Source: a virus
IMG/VR virus record: IMGVR_UViG_3300009418_000079
Location: 1-28,789 of that record
Length of the DNA: 28,789 nt
Direction: 5' to 3' (one strand)
Part shown: positions 1 through 8,110 of the stretch, piece by piece
How the letters are laid out: each line of letters starts with the position of its first letter
Position numbering within the stretch: the stretch's first letter is position 1
Notes under the pieces: model-generated
What the model was told of the DNA's origin: nothing
Seen by the model: only the letters and a program-made list of their open reading frames with translations
Databases searched by the model: none
Program-made: the position numbers and the translations under genes

Positions 1-1207
1 CCCGATACAATAGGAGCGTGTCATTGCTCTCAGCGAAGGAATGCACTAATTGGTGGGTATCTGGTTTCAGTGGATGGTCTATAACGAATGAGCCTGACCC
101 CTTGCTGAACGCGCCAGGCACATTGACCGCGCCAGCGGTGTCGATACTCAAACGCACCGAATCATTGAGATTGCTACTTTGGCTGATCTTGTAACTGTCG
201 CCGTCCGAATTGTCGACTCCCGTAGACCAGCTAATGACACCCGACATCACATACCGAGTTGATGCGTCACCTGTACCGTCTTGCTCCAGCATGAGTGTGC
301 CAAGAACGCTGGTATCATTCAGATAGGCATGGAGATTCGTTTGTGGCGTGGTAGTTCCAATGCCCACATTCGGTCCACCGTTATAGCCAATCACCATGCG
401 CTGGGTTGTATCGACAGAGCTTGTGGCTATGGTGTTGATCTGAATCTCAGTCGGGTGCGAACTCGATGTCCATGTTCCCGCAACATCGGCTATGATGTTC
501 GCTGCATTGACTTCTAAAGTACTATCAGAATCCTGACCGCCGAAGTAGACATACCCAAGGTCGTAGCCATCGGTAAAGGCCGCACCAGTATTGATGCGCG
601 TGATCAGCACAGGTGCTGCATTGGGATTGTCAATATGGAGGTCTGCTTGTGGCGTGCCAGTTCCAATCCCCACGCGATCCTCCCCACCATCCACAAACAA
701 CATGTTCTGGTTGTCATCAGATTCGACGCGGAAGTCTACATCTGCACCTGTATCATTGATCGTGACTGCACCGTCAGGATCGAAGGAGGTGACGGTCTGC
801 CAGGAATTGTCCCCACGCAGGAACGTCGAGCTACTCGCGGTGCCTGACCCCAGTCTCGCGGTTGCCACCGTTCCTGATGACAAGGCACTGGCATTCAATG
901 TGGTGAGGTCTTCTGCGGAGAGGTCCACCAGATACTCTGTATCGAGTGAGGTGATCTGTCCAGTCGCGTCAACCAGGGCGACATCGCCGGAGCCGGCCTG
1001 GATGCCCCCTGCTACATCGAGGGCATCAGCCGCTGTGCTGGTAATATCGAGGGTGCCACTGAATACTCCCGGCGTCGTCAGCCCCCAGGCGTCCAGGGCA
1101 CGACGAATCTGCGCGGAGAATGGCCCCTGTGCCTGGAGTTCAGGGAGACCAATCCCCAGCGCTGCACTCGCAACGATGAGTAGGGCCACGATGCCGTATC
1201 GGCGCAT
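1..1207 (-). CDS. Tail fibre / S74-type chaperone-like structural protein, partial (runs off left edge)
   Basis: The frame is open from an ATG at 1207 to base 1 without a stop, about 402 codons, so the C-terminus lies outside the window. The N-terminus reads MRRYGIVALLIVASAALGIG and looks like a signal peptide with a cleavable AQA-type end near residue 27. The middle has tail-fibre hallmarks: a DARLG/STFLRGD-like stretch, then two copies of a VGIGT-x-TPQ-x-x-LH repeat typical of fibre beta-solenoids. The last visible part contains SGSFVIDHPLKP and LVHSF, the signature found before or in intramolecular-chaperone tail proteins. The start codon overlaps the upstream stop by one base (TAATG), so translation is probably coupled. 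The role inferred is distal tail or receptor-binding. The signal peptide is unusual for a virion protein that assembles in the cytoplasm. Confidence 0.8.
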   Translation of the reverse strand, partial: MRRYGIVALLIVASAALGIGLPELQAQGPFSAQIRRALDAWGLTTPGVFSGTLDITSTAADALDVAGGIQAGSGDVALVDATGQITSLDTEYLVDLSAEDLTTLNASALSSGTVATARLGSGTASSSTFLRGDNSWQTVTSFDPDGAVTINDTGADVDFRVESDDNQNMLFVDGGEDRVGIGTGTPQADLHIDNPNAAPVLITRINTGAAFTDGYDLGYVYFGGQDSDSTLEVNAANIIADVAGTWTSSSHPTEIQINTIATSSVDTTQRMVIGYNGGPNVGIGTTTPQTNLHAYLNDTSVLGTLMLEQDGTGDASTRYVMSGVISWSTGVDNSDGDSYKISQSSNLNDSVRLSIDTAGAVNVPGAFSKGSGSFVIDHPLKPDTHQLVHSFAESNDTLLLYR

Positions 1208-1413
1208 TACTTCCCCCAGATCATGTCTGTCTTGTTTGGTGAAATGAACCCAGGCGTCTTCGGTGTGATGTCGTCCCGGAGCTTCTCAGGAAGCATGCCG
1301 CCAGTTCTGGCACGCCCAGGGAAGTGCGGTTCTTTATCATAGGTGCCCGATGACCCACGCCTGGGAACCTCAGAACGGCCTACCGTGCCCTTGAACGGAG
1401 TGTCAATCGCCAT
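1207..1413 (-). CDS. Small basic protein of unknown function, between adaptor and tail fibre
   Basis: This is a 68-residue protein starting MAIDTPFKGTVG. I chose the ATG at 1413 because GAGGAG sits five bases before it; the frame is open further upstream (to 1479), but that would overlap the adaptor gene deeply. It is rich in Gly, Pro, Lys and Arg, has no membrane segment and no recognisable domain, and looks mostly disordered. Its stop overlaps the ATG of the tail fibre gene by one base. Position between adaptor and fibre suggests a minor virion or tail-assembly protein, but this is inference from context only. Confidence 0.7.
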   Translation of the reverse strand: MAIDTPFKGTVGRSEVPRRGSSGTYDKEPHFPGRARTGGMLPEKLRDDITPKTPGFISPNKTDMIWGK

Positions 1414-1423
1414 AATCTCCTCG

Positions 1424-2359
1424 CTAATACCCGTGTTTCTGTAAGAAAGCCGCATCCATCGGGGCATACGGCCACGCACTCCAGTTACTCGTGCCCCACC
1501 ATGTCAGGTAGGTATTCTCGTCCTGCCGCTCCAGTTCGGCTACACCCATCTCAAACTCCGCTTCCCATGTCCGAGAGGCTCCACCTTTCGAGTCATACAT
1601 GAGATTCGGTCGTTCGGCAGATCCTGGCCACCGACACACATCCGCGAGCGCCCCCCGTACCAGGAGGTCTCCCCGGATGGGGATCTCTGGCGTGTCCGTA
1701 TCGTCCGTCAGGTCCGCTACCGACTTCTCGTAGTAGAAGGGATAGTTTCGGGCCGACGCAGAATACGGCCACATCTCGTAGGTGGCCCGCCCCTTTGTGG
1801 CTGTCAGCGTTGAATAGCGCCGATCAATCAGTGCCCAGGGGGTGCCTGCTGATGACCGTGCAGGATCAAGCTGTGCAATATCGTCCTGGGTGACAAAGTG
1901 CCGAAGCCGCCAATTCTGCTTCGGATCGTAGACCACCAGGAAGTGCTTGAAATCTGCAGGACAGGTGACATACGCATCCAGGATGCGATAGGTCAAACCT
2001 GCGCCTACAATCGTATCCCCGTAGACACGGTCCAGGGTCAGCGATGTCGTATTAGCGACTGCGGAGACGGTATAGGTCGGTGCCCGATTCCCAACCTGGA
2101 ATTGGCGTCCGACATCAGACGACGCAAATGCGGTGCCTGACCCCGTGATTGTTGCCGAGTTCCTCGTCGCAGTGACCGTTCCAGCGATCTTGGCATCGTT
2201 CAGAATGAACTCCGCTTCGGCCCGCAGGGCTGACCACACCCGACGTTCGGCAACACGGCGATACCGATCCCGGATCAGCTGCTTCGCTAGGAAGATCGGC
2301 AGATCCGGGACCCAGAGCCGCAGCGACCGATACATGCTGGAGAAGGTGTCAACTGCCAC
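1424..2359 (-). CDS. Head-tail adaptor-like protein (podovirus/SU10 adaptor type)
   Basis: This protein has 311 residues and a GTG start at 2359, preceded by AGGAGGGG. It follows the capsid genes and precedes the fibre, the usual place of the adaptor or connector that binds the portal ring. The N-terminal part is helical and basic (RDRYRRVAERR, residues about 30-40). A beta-rich insert follows with TVTATRNSATITGSGTAF and TSLTLDRVYG, resembling an Ig-like or knob domain. The C-terminal half is rich in aromatic residues (YYEKS, TWWGTSNW). This arrangement recalls the phage adaptor family typified by SU10. The assignment rests on remembered family features and gene order, not on a search; a different head-completion protein is the alternative. 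Confidence 0.6.
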   Translation of the reverse strand: MAVDTFSSMYRSLRLWVPDLPIFLAKQLIRDRYRRVAERRVWSALRAEAEFILNDAKIAGTVTATRNSATITGSGTAFASSDVGRQFQVGNRAPTYTVSAVANTTSLTLDRVYGDTIVGAGLTYRILDAYVTCPADFKHFLVVYDPKQNWRLRHFVTQDDIAQLDPARSSAGTPWALIDRRYSTLTATKGRATYEMWPYSASARNYPFYYEKSVADLTDDTDTPEIPIRGDLLVRGALADVCRWPGSAERPNLMYDSKGGASRTWEAEFEMGVAELERQDENTYLTWWGTSNWSAWPYAPMDAAFLQKHGY

Positions 2360-2368
2360 CTACCCCTC

Positions 2369-2692
2369 CTAATGTCCAGTCGCAACAAATTCGACAACGA
2401 CTGCAGAGAGGTTGACAGCGCTCGCTACCTGCGCCAGGACCCCGTCAGCACCAGCATCGTTATCGCCATAGAAGGCCATCACTTTGCCGTTCGCCTTATC
2501 CCAGTGGAAGACATACCCGTCTTCACCCTGGTTTAGCTGCAAGGAATCAAGCACCCCAAGGCCAACATCGGCTGCCGCGAGGGTCTCACCCCCCGTGGCA
2601 TACGACGAGTCCATGGTGATCGTTCCATGTGATTGCTGACGGTTGCCAACACTGGTCAACCAATCTCCAGTAAGGGAGACAGAAAGTGCCAT
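2369..2692 (-). CDS. Small beta-rich structural protein, unknown
   Basis: The protein has 107 residues, with its start supported by AAAGGAG upstream. It begins MALSVSLTGDW and carries a TMDSSYATGGE segment followed by a DGYVFHWDKANGKVMAFYGD strand-rich stretch and a hydrophobic C-terminus. Small proteins with a comparable TMDSSY-TGGE pattern occur next to capsid genes in tailed phages. It lies in the capsid-to-adaptor interval and is probably a virion component such as a decoration or head-completion protein. No catalytic motif is visible. Function is inferred from position only. Confidence 0.7.
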   Translation of the reverse strand: MALSVSLTGDWLTSVGNRQQSHGTITMDSSYATGGETLAAADVGLGVLDSLQLNQGEDGYVFHWDKANGKVMAFYGDNDAGADGVLAQVASAVNLSAVVVEFVATGH

Positions 2693-2705
2693 AATCAGAT
2701 CTCCT

Positions 2706-3272
2706 TTACATCAACATACCAAGATGCCACCGCACCTTAGCACTGTTGGCGAGCGAAGCACTGTTGTCGGTCGTCGTTGTCCCACGAGCACTAAGCGCTA
2801 CGGCAACAACTGGATTCACCGACGCTGTCGCCGCTGCTGTACGAGTAAGGATGTTGTCAGTGGAAGCATGCCCACTCATCTGGTCAGAGATCGCTGTGCT
2901 TGCTGCGACCTGGACTGCTGCTTGGTCTCCACCCACCTGGACGTAGATATACCGGTCAGTTCCGACCGAGACATCGACTACAACATGGGTACCACCAGCA
3001 ACACCATTTGCGAGAGCTTCACCGGCTGATGCGTCTGTGTTGACTGTCCAATTGGACCTGTCTTCCCAGTAAGCAACACCGCCGTCGATACTATCTACTG
3101 CAGTCTCACTGACGTCTACCTTCACAAGTCGAAAGACACGGTTGCTCCATTCTACGAGCATCCCGAGCTTACCCCCGTGCGGGAGTGACGTTTCGTTAAA
3201 CGTCAGCGGCGACCCAGTTGGGCCCAGATCTACTGTCTGGACTGGGAAATGCGAACCTCGTCCACCTGCCAT
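2706..3272 (-). CDS. Putative capsid-associated structural protein, unknown
   Basis: This is a 188-residue protein directly downstream of the major capsid gene, with AAGGAG before the ATG. It is rich in Ala, Thr, Ser, Val and Gly, has alternating hydrophobic residues suggesting beta structure (THVVVDVSVGTDRYIYVQVGG near residues 93-113), and lacks Cys. Composition and position fit a head decoration or accessory capsid protein. No specific family was recognised, so the call is deliberately general. Confidence 0.7.
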   Translation of the reverse strand: MAGGRGSHFPVQTVDLGPTGSPLTFNETSLPHGGKLGMLVEWSNRVFRLVKVDVSETAVDSIDGGVAYWEDRSNWTVNTDASAGEALANGVAGGTHVVVDVSVGTDRYIYVQVGGDQAAVQVAASTAISDQMSGHASTDNILTRTAAATASVNPVVAVALSARGTTTTDNSASLANSAKVRWHLGMLM

Positions 3273-3284
3273 ATCAATCGCTCC

Positions 3285-4313
3285 TTATCCGGTGATGGCA
3301 TACAGGTGCCGCATCAAACGCGGAGCCTGATTTGTCATATTGCAAGTTGCCAGATACTGTCCGGCTACCTGCGTGTTGTCCTGCGCTGGCTTGAATCCAG
3401 TGAACCCAAAACCAAACTCAGCGTCGTCAGTGACCCAGAACCGGATATATTTCGTGTTTAGGTAGAACAACGTCTCACCGGCAGACGCAAGGTAGTTCCC
3501 TAGGTTGGCGTCATTGACGCCCTGGGTCCCAGGAGCATACTGCGACTGGAAGATGCGGGACGCATTGAAGGAGAGGCTGTTGAAGCCAATCTTCGGGTCC
3601 TGCGATTCCACTCGCCACTGCGGCTGGAACTTCTCCTTGATGTAGGAGTAGCCTAGGTTCGTAGTGACCATCAGGTCGGGATGCTCAGCGCCAATGACGA
3701 TGCTGTTGTAGGCCTCTTCCAAGATCTTGTACGTGATTGGACCTGAGACCGACGCAGCTGGTGACGTCATGGGCGAGTTGAGCGCCGTGCCAACGGTGCC
3801 CCCGCGTGTGAGAGTGCCATACGTCGTGTAGGCTGCACCATCCCAGCTGCTCACAGACCCATCGTTGAGCATCTCCGAGAACCCGTTCATCTCATTCGTA
3901 CGGGACGCGGTCTGCCCTTCGCGGTATTGCGCGATAGCCAGGATAGCTGACATGGTAAGCGCTGCGTTCTGAAGATCAGCATCGATCAACCGGAACACCG
4001 CATTCTCACCCTTGTTGAAGATCTGGATATCTTCCTTGAACTCCGTGACATTCACTTGGTAGTGCTTCGGATCGAAGCTCGCCCCAGTGGCTGTCTGTCG
4101 GCGGCTGATGTCAAAGGTGTCACCCTTGGCATACGATCCACCGGCCATCGGTGCATACAGGAAGTTCTCCTGGATCTTTGTCCCGCCCGTAAACTTCACG
4201 GAACGGTTCGCCTTGATCATCGCCAAGACGGGGTCATTCTTAAACACATTGTCTACGACCCCACCGACGATGTGCTTTCGTGTATAGGTGTTCAGTTCAT
4301 CAAGGAACGCCAT
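3285..4313 (-). CDS. Major capsid protein
   Basis: The protein has 342 residues and is preceded by GGGAAGG. It starts MAFLDELNTYTRKHIVGGVVDNVFKN. The N-terminal helix, the early KFTGGTKIQENFLYAPM segment and the FDPKHYQVNVTEFKEDIQIFNKGE segment resemble HK97-fold phage coat proteins that lack a long cleaved delta domain. The region around residues 205-255 (IVIGAEHPDLMVTTNLGYSY, then an IGFNSLSFNASRIF-like segment) matches the coat pattern of a target loop in which a residue substituted at one locus identifies the capsid lattice; I rely on overall pattern. It is preceded by a scaffold-like gene, as expected. It should be the most abundant virion protein. Confidence 0.85.
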   Translation of the reverse strand: MAFLDELNTYTRKHIVGGVVDNVFKNDPVLAMIKANRSVKFTGGTKIQENFLYAPMAGGSYAKGDTFDISRRQTATGASFDPKHYQVNVTEFKEDIQIFNKGENAVFRLIDADLQNAALTMSAILAIAQYREGQTASRTNEMNGFSEMLNDGSVSSWDGAAYTTYGTLTRGGTVGTALNSPMTSPAASVSGPITYKILEEAYNSIVIGAEHPDLMVTTNLGYSYIKEKFQPQWRVESQDPKIGFNSLSFNASRIFQSQYAPGTQGVNDANLGNYLASAGETLFYLNTKYIRFWVTDDAEFGFGFTGFKPAQDNTQVAGQYLATCNMTNQAPRLMRHLYAITG

Positions 4314-4337
4314 GCTTACCTTCCCTAGGAAGAGAGG

Positions 4338-5129
4338 CTATCGTGCTAGCTGTGCCTGACGCCATGCAGACGCAGCTGCGTTCACACGATCCTCCGAGGT
4401 TGACTCCTTATCCAGCCCATCGAGCGGGCGGGGACTAGAAGAATCAGGGCGCACTGGAAGTTGGGCTTGACTCCGTCCTTCCATCATGCCCTCTTCTCGT
4501 GCCTGCTTAATCTGTTCCTGGATCTTCTCATCCTGGGCTTTCTGCACCCGATCAGAGATCAGATCCTGGTAGGCCGCCTGGATGGGCAACCCACTCTTCT
4601 GTACATGGTCGAACAGTTTTGCTGTGTCCAGCTTCTCAGTGAAGCGTTGGTTATGCTCCAACTTCAGATCGGTCAGGATATCAGCGAATTGAATCGCTTG
4701 GCGGTCATGCCGATCAAACTGTTCAGCGAGGATTTGTGAGTGCTCTTCACGGGTGAGCGCATTCGATGGTAGTGAGGCCACAGTCGGTTCCTTTCCTTCT
4801 CCTGCCTCAAGATCACCATACTCATCTTTGTAGGCATTCAACTTCTCCATCGCAGCAGTGTAGTCTTTGTTCGCCCCTTCGTACCAATCAACGTATCGGG
4901 AGCGTTCTGCATCCACTGCTCCTTGCTGGTAGACGATCTCCTGTTGCGCCTGATCCCGCGCTGATCGCAACTCGTCCATCTTTCGAGAGTAGTCTGACTG
5001 TCGGGAATAACCTGATTCCAATTCCTTGGAAACAGCTTCCATTCCCAGCGCTTCCTCGACAACCTGCTTCTTGTCCTCAGGGACATTCTTCAGGACATCG
5101 GCCAGAAACTGTTCTGCGTCAAACGCCAT
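4338..5129 (-). CDS. Capsid scaffolding-like protein
   Basis: This is a 263-residue, highly charged, Glu/Gln/Lys-rich protein with almost no Cys or Trp. Long predicted helices and coiled-coil stretches cover residues about 40-120 and 165-215, and the C-terminal tail is Ser/Pro/Arg-rich. Such proteins sit immediately upstream of the major capsid gene and act as internal scaffolds during procapsid assembly. The start is well supported by AAAGGAG. The C-terminal helix (VNAAASAWRQAQLAR) is a plausible coat-binding segment. No protease motif is present. The call follows composition plus gene order. Confidence 0.75.
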   Translation of the reverse strand: MAFDAEQFLADVLKNVPEDKKQVVEEALGMEAVSKELESGYSRQSDYSRKMDELRSARDQAQQEIVYQQGAVDAERSRYVDWYEGANKDYTAAMEKLNAYKDEYGDLEAGEGKEPTVASLPSNALTREEHSQILAEQFDRHDRQAIQFADILTDLKLEHNQRFTEKLDTAKLFDHVQKSGLPIQAAYQDLISDRVQKAQDEKIQEQIKQAREEGMMEGRSQAQLPVRPDSSSPRPLDGLDKESTSEDRVNAAASAWRQAQLAR

Positions 5130-5204
5130 ATGGTCTCCTTTGGGTCCAGGACGTTACCCGCTCACCTTCCCATAGGGGATCCAGCAAGCAGTTTGTCCCT
5201 TCCG

Positions 5205-5561
5205 TTAGAGTCGGCCCTGTCCACCGGGGAACGCTGCGTTCTCTGATGGCTCAGCGCCTGTTGGGATGTCGCCCCCCATGAGGGCTTGTCCTAACTGTGC
5301 TCGCAGTTGAGAAGTTGCTTGCTCTGCCCAGGGGCCCAACTGCGGAACCATCTGAGCGAGTAGTTTCATGGACGCATCCAGCTCCATGGCCAAGCGCATC
5401 GCAGCATTACCCGTCTGGTTCTGCCCCATTCCAGCCCCTGTCATATCGGGCTGGCCCTGCTCTGCGGGCAGCATGCTGCTATACGTTGGTGCCCCCTCAC
5501 CACCACCCATGGGAGGTAGTGGTGGAGCACCCATACCAGGCATTCCGGGCATGACAGGCAT
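5205..5561 (-). CDS. Met/Pro/Gly-rich protein between portal region and scaffold
   Basis: The protein has 118 residues. The first 35 are a low-complexity run of Met, Pro and Gly (PVMPGMPGMGAPPLPPMGGG). A helical middle follows (NAAMRLAMELDASMKLLAQMV), then a QLRAQLGQAL segment. The ATG lies directly after the stop of an 18-codon ORF, suggesting translational coupling. Similar Pro/Gly/Met-rich small proteins occur between portal and scaffold genes in podovirus-like genomes, where their role is unclear. A 75-base gap (5130-5204) separates it from the scaffold gene, and it holds only that gene's ribosome-binding site. Confidence 0.7.
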   Translation of the reverse strand: MPVMPGMPGMGAPPLPPMGGGEGAPTYSSMLPAEQGQPDMTGAGMGQNQTGNAAMRLAMELDASMKLLAQMVPQLGPWAEQATSQLRAQLGQALMGGDIPTGAEPSENAAFPGGQGRL

Positions 5562-5618
5562 TTAACGGCTTCCCTTGCCTGGTTTGCAGATTGCATCCGA
5601 AAAAGGTGTGCTGATCAT
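5562..5618 (-). CDS. Possible 18-residue microprotein or leader ORF
   Basis: This is a very short ORF, MISTPFSDAICKPGKGSR, with a strong GGAGG five bases before the ATG. Its stop codon abuts the ATG of the 118-residue gene. The good ribosome-binding site and exact junction suggest it is translated, either as a microprotein or as a coupling leader for the next gene. There is no family recognition. It is too short for a statistical case. Confidence 0.4.
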   Translation of the reverse strand: MISTPFSDAICKPGKGSR

Positions 5619-5631
5619 CGAATCCTCCAAC

Positions 5632-5730
5632 CTACTCCTTCTTTAAGAAGGCAGGGCCCAGGGTATCGTGTCGGATATTTCCCAGGCCCCACCAGGGTTT
5701 CTGGCGGAAGGAGGAGTCGCCATTGCCCAT
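5632..5730 (-). CDS. Possible 32-residue small phage protein
   Basis: The ORF encodes MGNGDSSFRQKPWWGLGN followed by IRHDTLGPAFLKKE. The PWW-G-GN-R-D-LG-FL pattern looks protein-like and I have a faint memory of similar short phage proteins, but I cannot name a family. No clear Shine-Dalgarno site precedes the ATG. The frame is open upstream to a TTG near 5760 (adding LTAAVLSDDD). Its end, AAGAAGGAG, supplies purines ahead of the next mini-ORF. Confidence 0.4.
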   Translation of the reverse strand: MGNGDSSFRQKPWWGLGNIRHDTLGPAFLKKE

Positions 5731-5756
5731 ATCGTCATCTGATAAGACTGCAGCCG

Positions 5757-5957
5757 TCAAGCGCTATCACATCCATACAGTGACAAAAGGTAGAAGACGG
5801 ACCAAAAACAGAAGCCCCACCAATACCACCGGACTACTCGTCTGGTGGTAAATCTCTTGGTACCCGTCTTGGTGAGATCCCCGACGTCTTGTGGAAGAGG
5901 CCCTTGCTCTTGGCCAACTTCAGGATCAGCAGGATCGTGTTCAACAATCGTTTCCAC
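5757..5957 (-). CDS. Possible 66-residue membrane protein (overlaps another small ORF)
   Basis: This frame has a GTG start at 5957. The N-terminal half is acidic and polar. The C-terminal half has a basic patch (KRFTTRRVVR) followed by a hydrophobic aromatic stretch, WYWWGFCFWSVFYLLSLYGC, that could span a membrane. It overlaps the 41-residue ORF starting two bases earlier in another frame, and at most one may be real, although nested lysis genes (Rz/Rz1 style) are known. It has no clear ribosome-binding site. It follows a holin-like gene, so a lysis accessory role is possible but unproven. Confidence 0.35.
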   Translation of the reverse strand: METIVEHDPADPEVGQEQGPLPQDVGDLTKTGTKRFTTRRVVRWYWWGFCFWSVFYLLSLYGCDSA

Positions 5958-5959
5958 AT
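5834..5959 (-). CDS. Possible 41-residue small protein after the holin-like gene
   Basis: The ATG lies three bases after the stop of the holin-like gene, a spacing that favours coupled translation. It encodes MWKRLLNTILLILKLAKSKG, a basic amphipathic or membrane-active helix, followed by a short basic/proline-rich tail ending LPPDE. It overlaps the alternative 66-residue frame starting at the GTG inside its second codon. Composition fits a tiny lysis or membrane-associated protein, but nothing identifies it. Confidence 0.35.
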   Translation of the reverse strand: MWKRLLNTILLILKLAKSKGLFHKTSGISPRRVPRDLPPDE

Positions 5960-5962
5960 AAG

Positions 5963-6151
5963 TTACTCTACCGGGGAAACACGGCTCCGAATGATTGTTG
6001 TCACAAACGTGACCAGGGTGCCCACGGCAACTACCAAGCCTGCCTCACCCCCTACGGCTTCCAGGGCCGACCGCACCGGCTCCCAGAAGAGGCCCATTAC
6101 CCCAACTACTGCCACGATCTGCCCAACCAGGACCGGTTCACGTTGTAGCAT
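5963..6151 (-). CDS. Small holin-like membrane protein
   Basis: This is a 62-residue protein with AAGGAG eight bases before the ATG at 6151. It starts MLQREPVLVGQIVAVVGVMG and has two hydrophobic segments, about residues 7-22 and 36-52, separated by a short polar stretch (PVRSALEAVGGEAG), ending with the basic tail RSRVSPVE. Many phages encode small two-helix proteins with an REPV start and an RSRV-type end; they are usually labelled holin or membrane protein of unknown role. It sits directly after the portal gene. Holin function is inferred, and no endolysin is visible in this window. Confidence 0.65.
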   Translation of the reverse strand: MLQREPVLVGQIVAVVGVMGLFWEPVRSALEAVGGEAGLVVAVGTLVTFVTTIIRSRVSPVE

Positions 6152-6163
6152 CTGTGTTGCTCC

Positions 6164-8110
6164 TTAGTCTGACTCAGAGATGACCGGACGGGGGATTCCG
6201 TCCGCATCAGGTTTCTGTTCCAATTTTGGTGGGGACTGTCCCGTGGGCTTTGGTCCCGGTGTCGGGACATCCTGCCCAATCCCCATGGCCATCGCTTCCT
6301 GTATCCGTTTCGGGATTTCCTTGGTGCCTGAGGGCGGCGATCCACCGTTCGGAATCTCCAGCACCTCAAACAGCGTCCACGGGTCCATCAAGCCTTCCCG
6401 GTGCAACCGCAGATACATCATCTTCCGGGAGATCTGCGAGATGGACAGGAGGCTGTTCGGCGTAATCTGGAAGGTGAACTGCTTGTGATGCAGCTTCGCC
6501 CGCTTCGCCCGTGGGATATACATATCGTAGGCTGGGTCATACGCATCCCCATCTGCTTCCTTGCTATAGGCAGGGATCAGGGTGCCTGGGTCAAACTGGA
6601 AGTCCTCCATGTCGATGCCCTGGTCACCCAGCATGGAGATCCGCCGCTGCATCGTGTAGAACTGGAAGAAGTTGGTCTTGACCATCTCTCCCACATCACG
6701 CAAGAATACCTCCAGCAATCGGCCTTTCATCCGCAGGGTGGGGCTCAGGGCCTCCATCATCTGCTCGATACTGTCGGCTCCAGGAGCCTGTTTCAGCTGC
6801 GTCAGGGCCTGTAGGTTGGCCACACCCCCGTGGTAGTCCATCTCCGACACCATCATCTTCAAGAAATCGAAGACATAGGACGGGATGTTGGGCGGGGGCT
6901 CAAATTCAATGTTGCCCATCACCGGATTGTGCCGCACCTTGGTGCCGGGAATCCGCGTGTCCAGCCGGTTCCACAGCGACTCTGGCATGGCCCGTGCATC
7001 ACCCTTCAATCCAGGGCGCAGGGCCTTCCTGACCATATCCAGGATGCCATTCGCTGTCTCGTTCACCGCATCCTGCAGGGGCATCAGGTCCCGTGTGATT
7101 CCCACGCCCAGCAGGCCCCAGGGCCAGGGATCCAGGCGGAGCCGCGTAATCGGGAACATGCCGTGCCAGAAGGGGTTCGGCCCATCGAACAGAATGCAGT
7201 CATCCGTTGCAATGATCAGCCGCCCACGGGGGTAGAGCTTGTATTCATCGTCGTCAAACCGCTGACCGTTCGGTTTCTTTGATCCTGCTGGCTGGACCGT
7301 ATAGGACCACGATGTGTTTGGGTCCCCAATCGTGATGGGGCCCACCCCTGTGTGGAGCCGTCGATCCTTGATATACACATAATAAAGGTTAGTCGTTGCC
7401 ACTGCCGCCGAGACGTTCTTCGGGGTGGAGGACAGGAATCCTGCCGCCGGGGACATCAGCTGCTGCGCCCCTTTGGAGTTGCCCCAGGTGCGCGTGGGAA
7501 CGGCTCCCGCCCGTGAGGCCGAGATTCGATGGGCCTTGCCGGGGAACCGTGCCTGTAGCTCACCCACCGTCTTTGCGGTGCGGATAATGACCCCTTCCCA
7601 GTCCTGTATATCCCCATCCAGGGTCGGACGAATCGGGATGACATCCCGTGGGTCTCTGGGCGTCAACACGACCTCCCCGGTCCCACCACCTGCCGAGGCA
7701 TCCCAGTGCACCTCACAGTAGCCCGTCCCTGGGCCTGAGGCATACCGCAGCACGTTCGACAGCTGCAGATCGGCCTGGGTGTTGGTCCACCATGCCGTCA
7801 CCAACTTGTTCAACACCTCTGCCTGGGGCTGAAACCGGTCGTTCTGCGTCTTGAACCCAAACAGGGGATGAATGTCCGTGAGCGCGGCGACCTGCTGCAG
7901 CACGATATGCTTCGTGCGGTTGTCATACACCCCCGACAGGGTCGAGGGGCGCTGTGAATCGATCTGGTCACCCATGATGTAGGAGATCGCTTTCTCAATC
8001 TCCGCATACATGGGCTCTGACTGGAGGACTCGCTCCCCTTCGGTGCGAGCCGTCGTGATCCACTCCAGCATCGACTGCTCATACTTTTCGTTAGGTAGTG
8101 GAAAGTCCAT
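6164..8110 (-). CDS. Portal protein
   Basis: The protein has 648 residues, the size of a podovirus-like portal. It forms the dodecameric ring through which DNA enters and leaves the capsid. Portal-type features include an N-terminal helical region with DNRTKHIVLQQVAALTD, a wing-like part with TGYCEVHWD and a DPRDVIPIRP strand followed by DWEGVIIRTAKTVGELQARFPGK, a crown/stem part with PITRLRLDPWPWGLLG and DAVNETANGILDM, and a long helical C-terminus. It sits downstream of the terminase block and upstream of the scaffold, as expected. The ATG directly follows the stop of the zinc-ribbon gene (TAAATG). Confidence 0.9.
   Translation of the reverse strand: MDFPLPNEKYEQSMLEWITTARTEGERVLQSEPMYAEIEKAISYIMGDQIDSQRPSTLSGVYDNRTKHIVLQQVAALTDIHPLFGFKTQNDRFQPQAEVLNKLVTAWWTNTQADLQLSNVLRYASGPGTGYCEVHWDASAGGGTGEVVLTPRDPRDVIPIRPTLDGDIQDWEGVIIRTAKTVGELQARFPGKAHRISASRAGAVPTRTWGNSKGAQQLMSPAAGFLSSTPKNVSAAVATTNLYYVYIKDRRLHTGVGPITIGDPNTSWSYTVQPAGSKKPNGQRFDDDEYKLYPRGRLIIATDDCILFDGPNPFWHGMFPITRLRLDPWPWGLLGVGITRDLMPLQDAVNETANGILDMVRKALRPGLKGDARAMPESLWNRLDTRIPGTKVRHNPVMGNIEFEPPPNIPSYVFDFLKMMVSEMDYHGGVANLQALTQLKQAPGADSIEQMMEALSPTLRMKGRLLEVFLRDVGEMVKTNFFQFYTMQRRISMLGDQGIDMEDFQFDPGTLIPAYSKEADGDAYDPAYDMYIPRAKRAKLHHKQFTFQITPNSLLSISQISRKMMYLRLHREGLMDPWTLFEVLEIPNGGSPPSGTKEIPKRIQEAMAMGIGQDVPTPGPKPTGQSPPKLEQKPDADGIPRPVISESD

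Noticed and set aside
591-1247. A 218-codon plus-strand ORF opposite the tail fibre
   Set aside because: It is antisense to a clear fibre gene with GIGT-TP repeats and has no ribosome-binding site.
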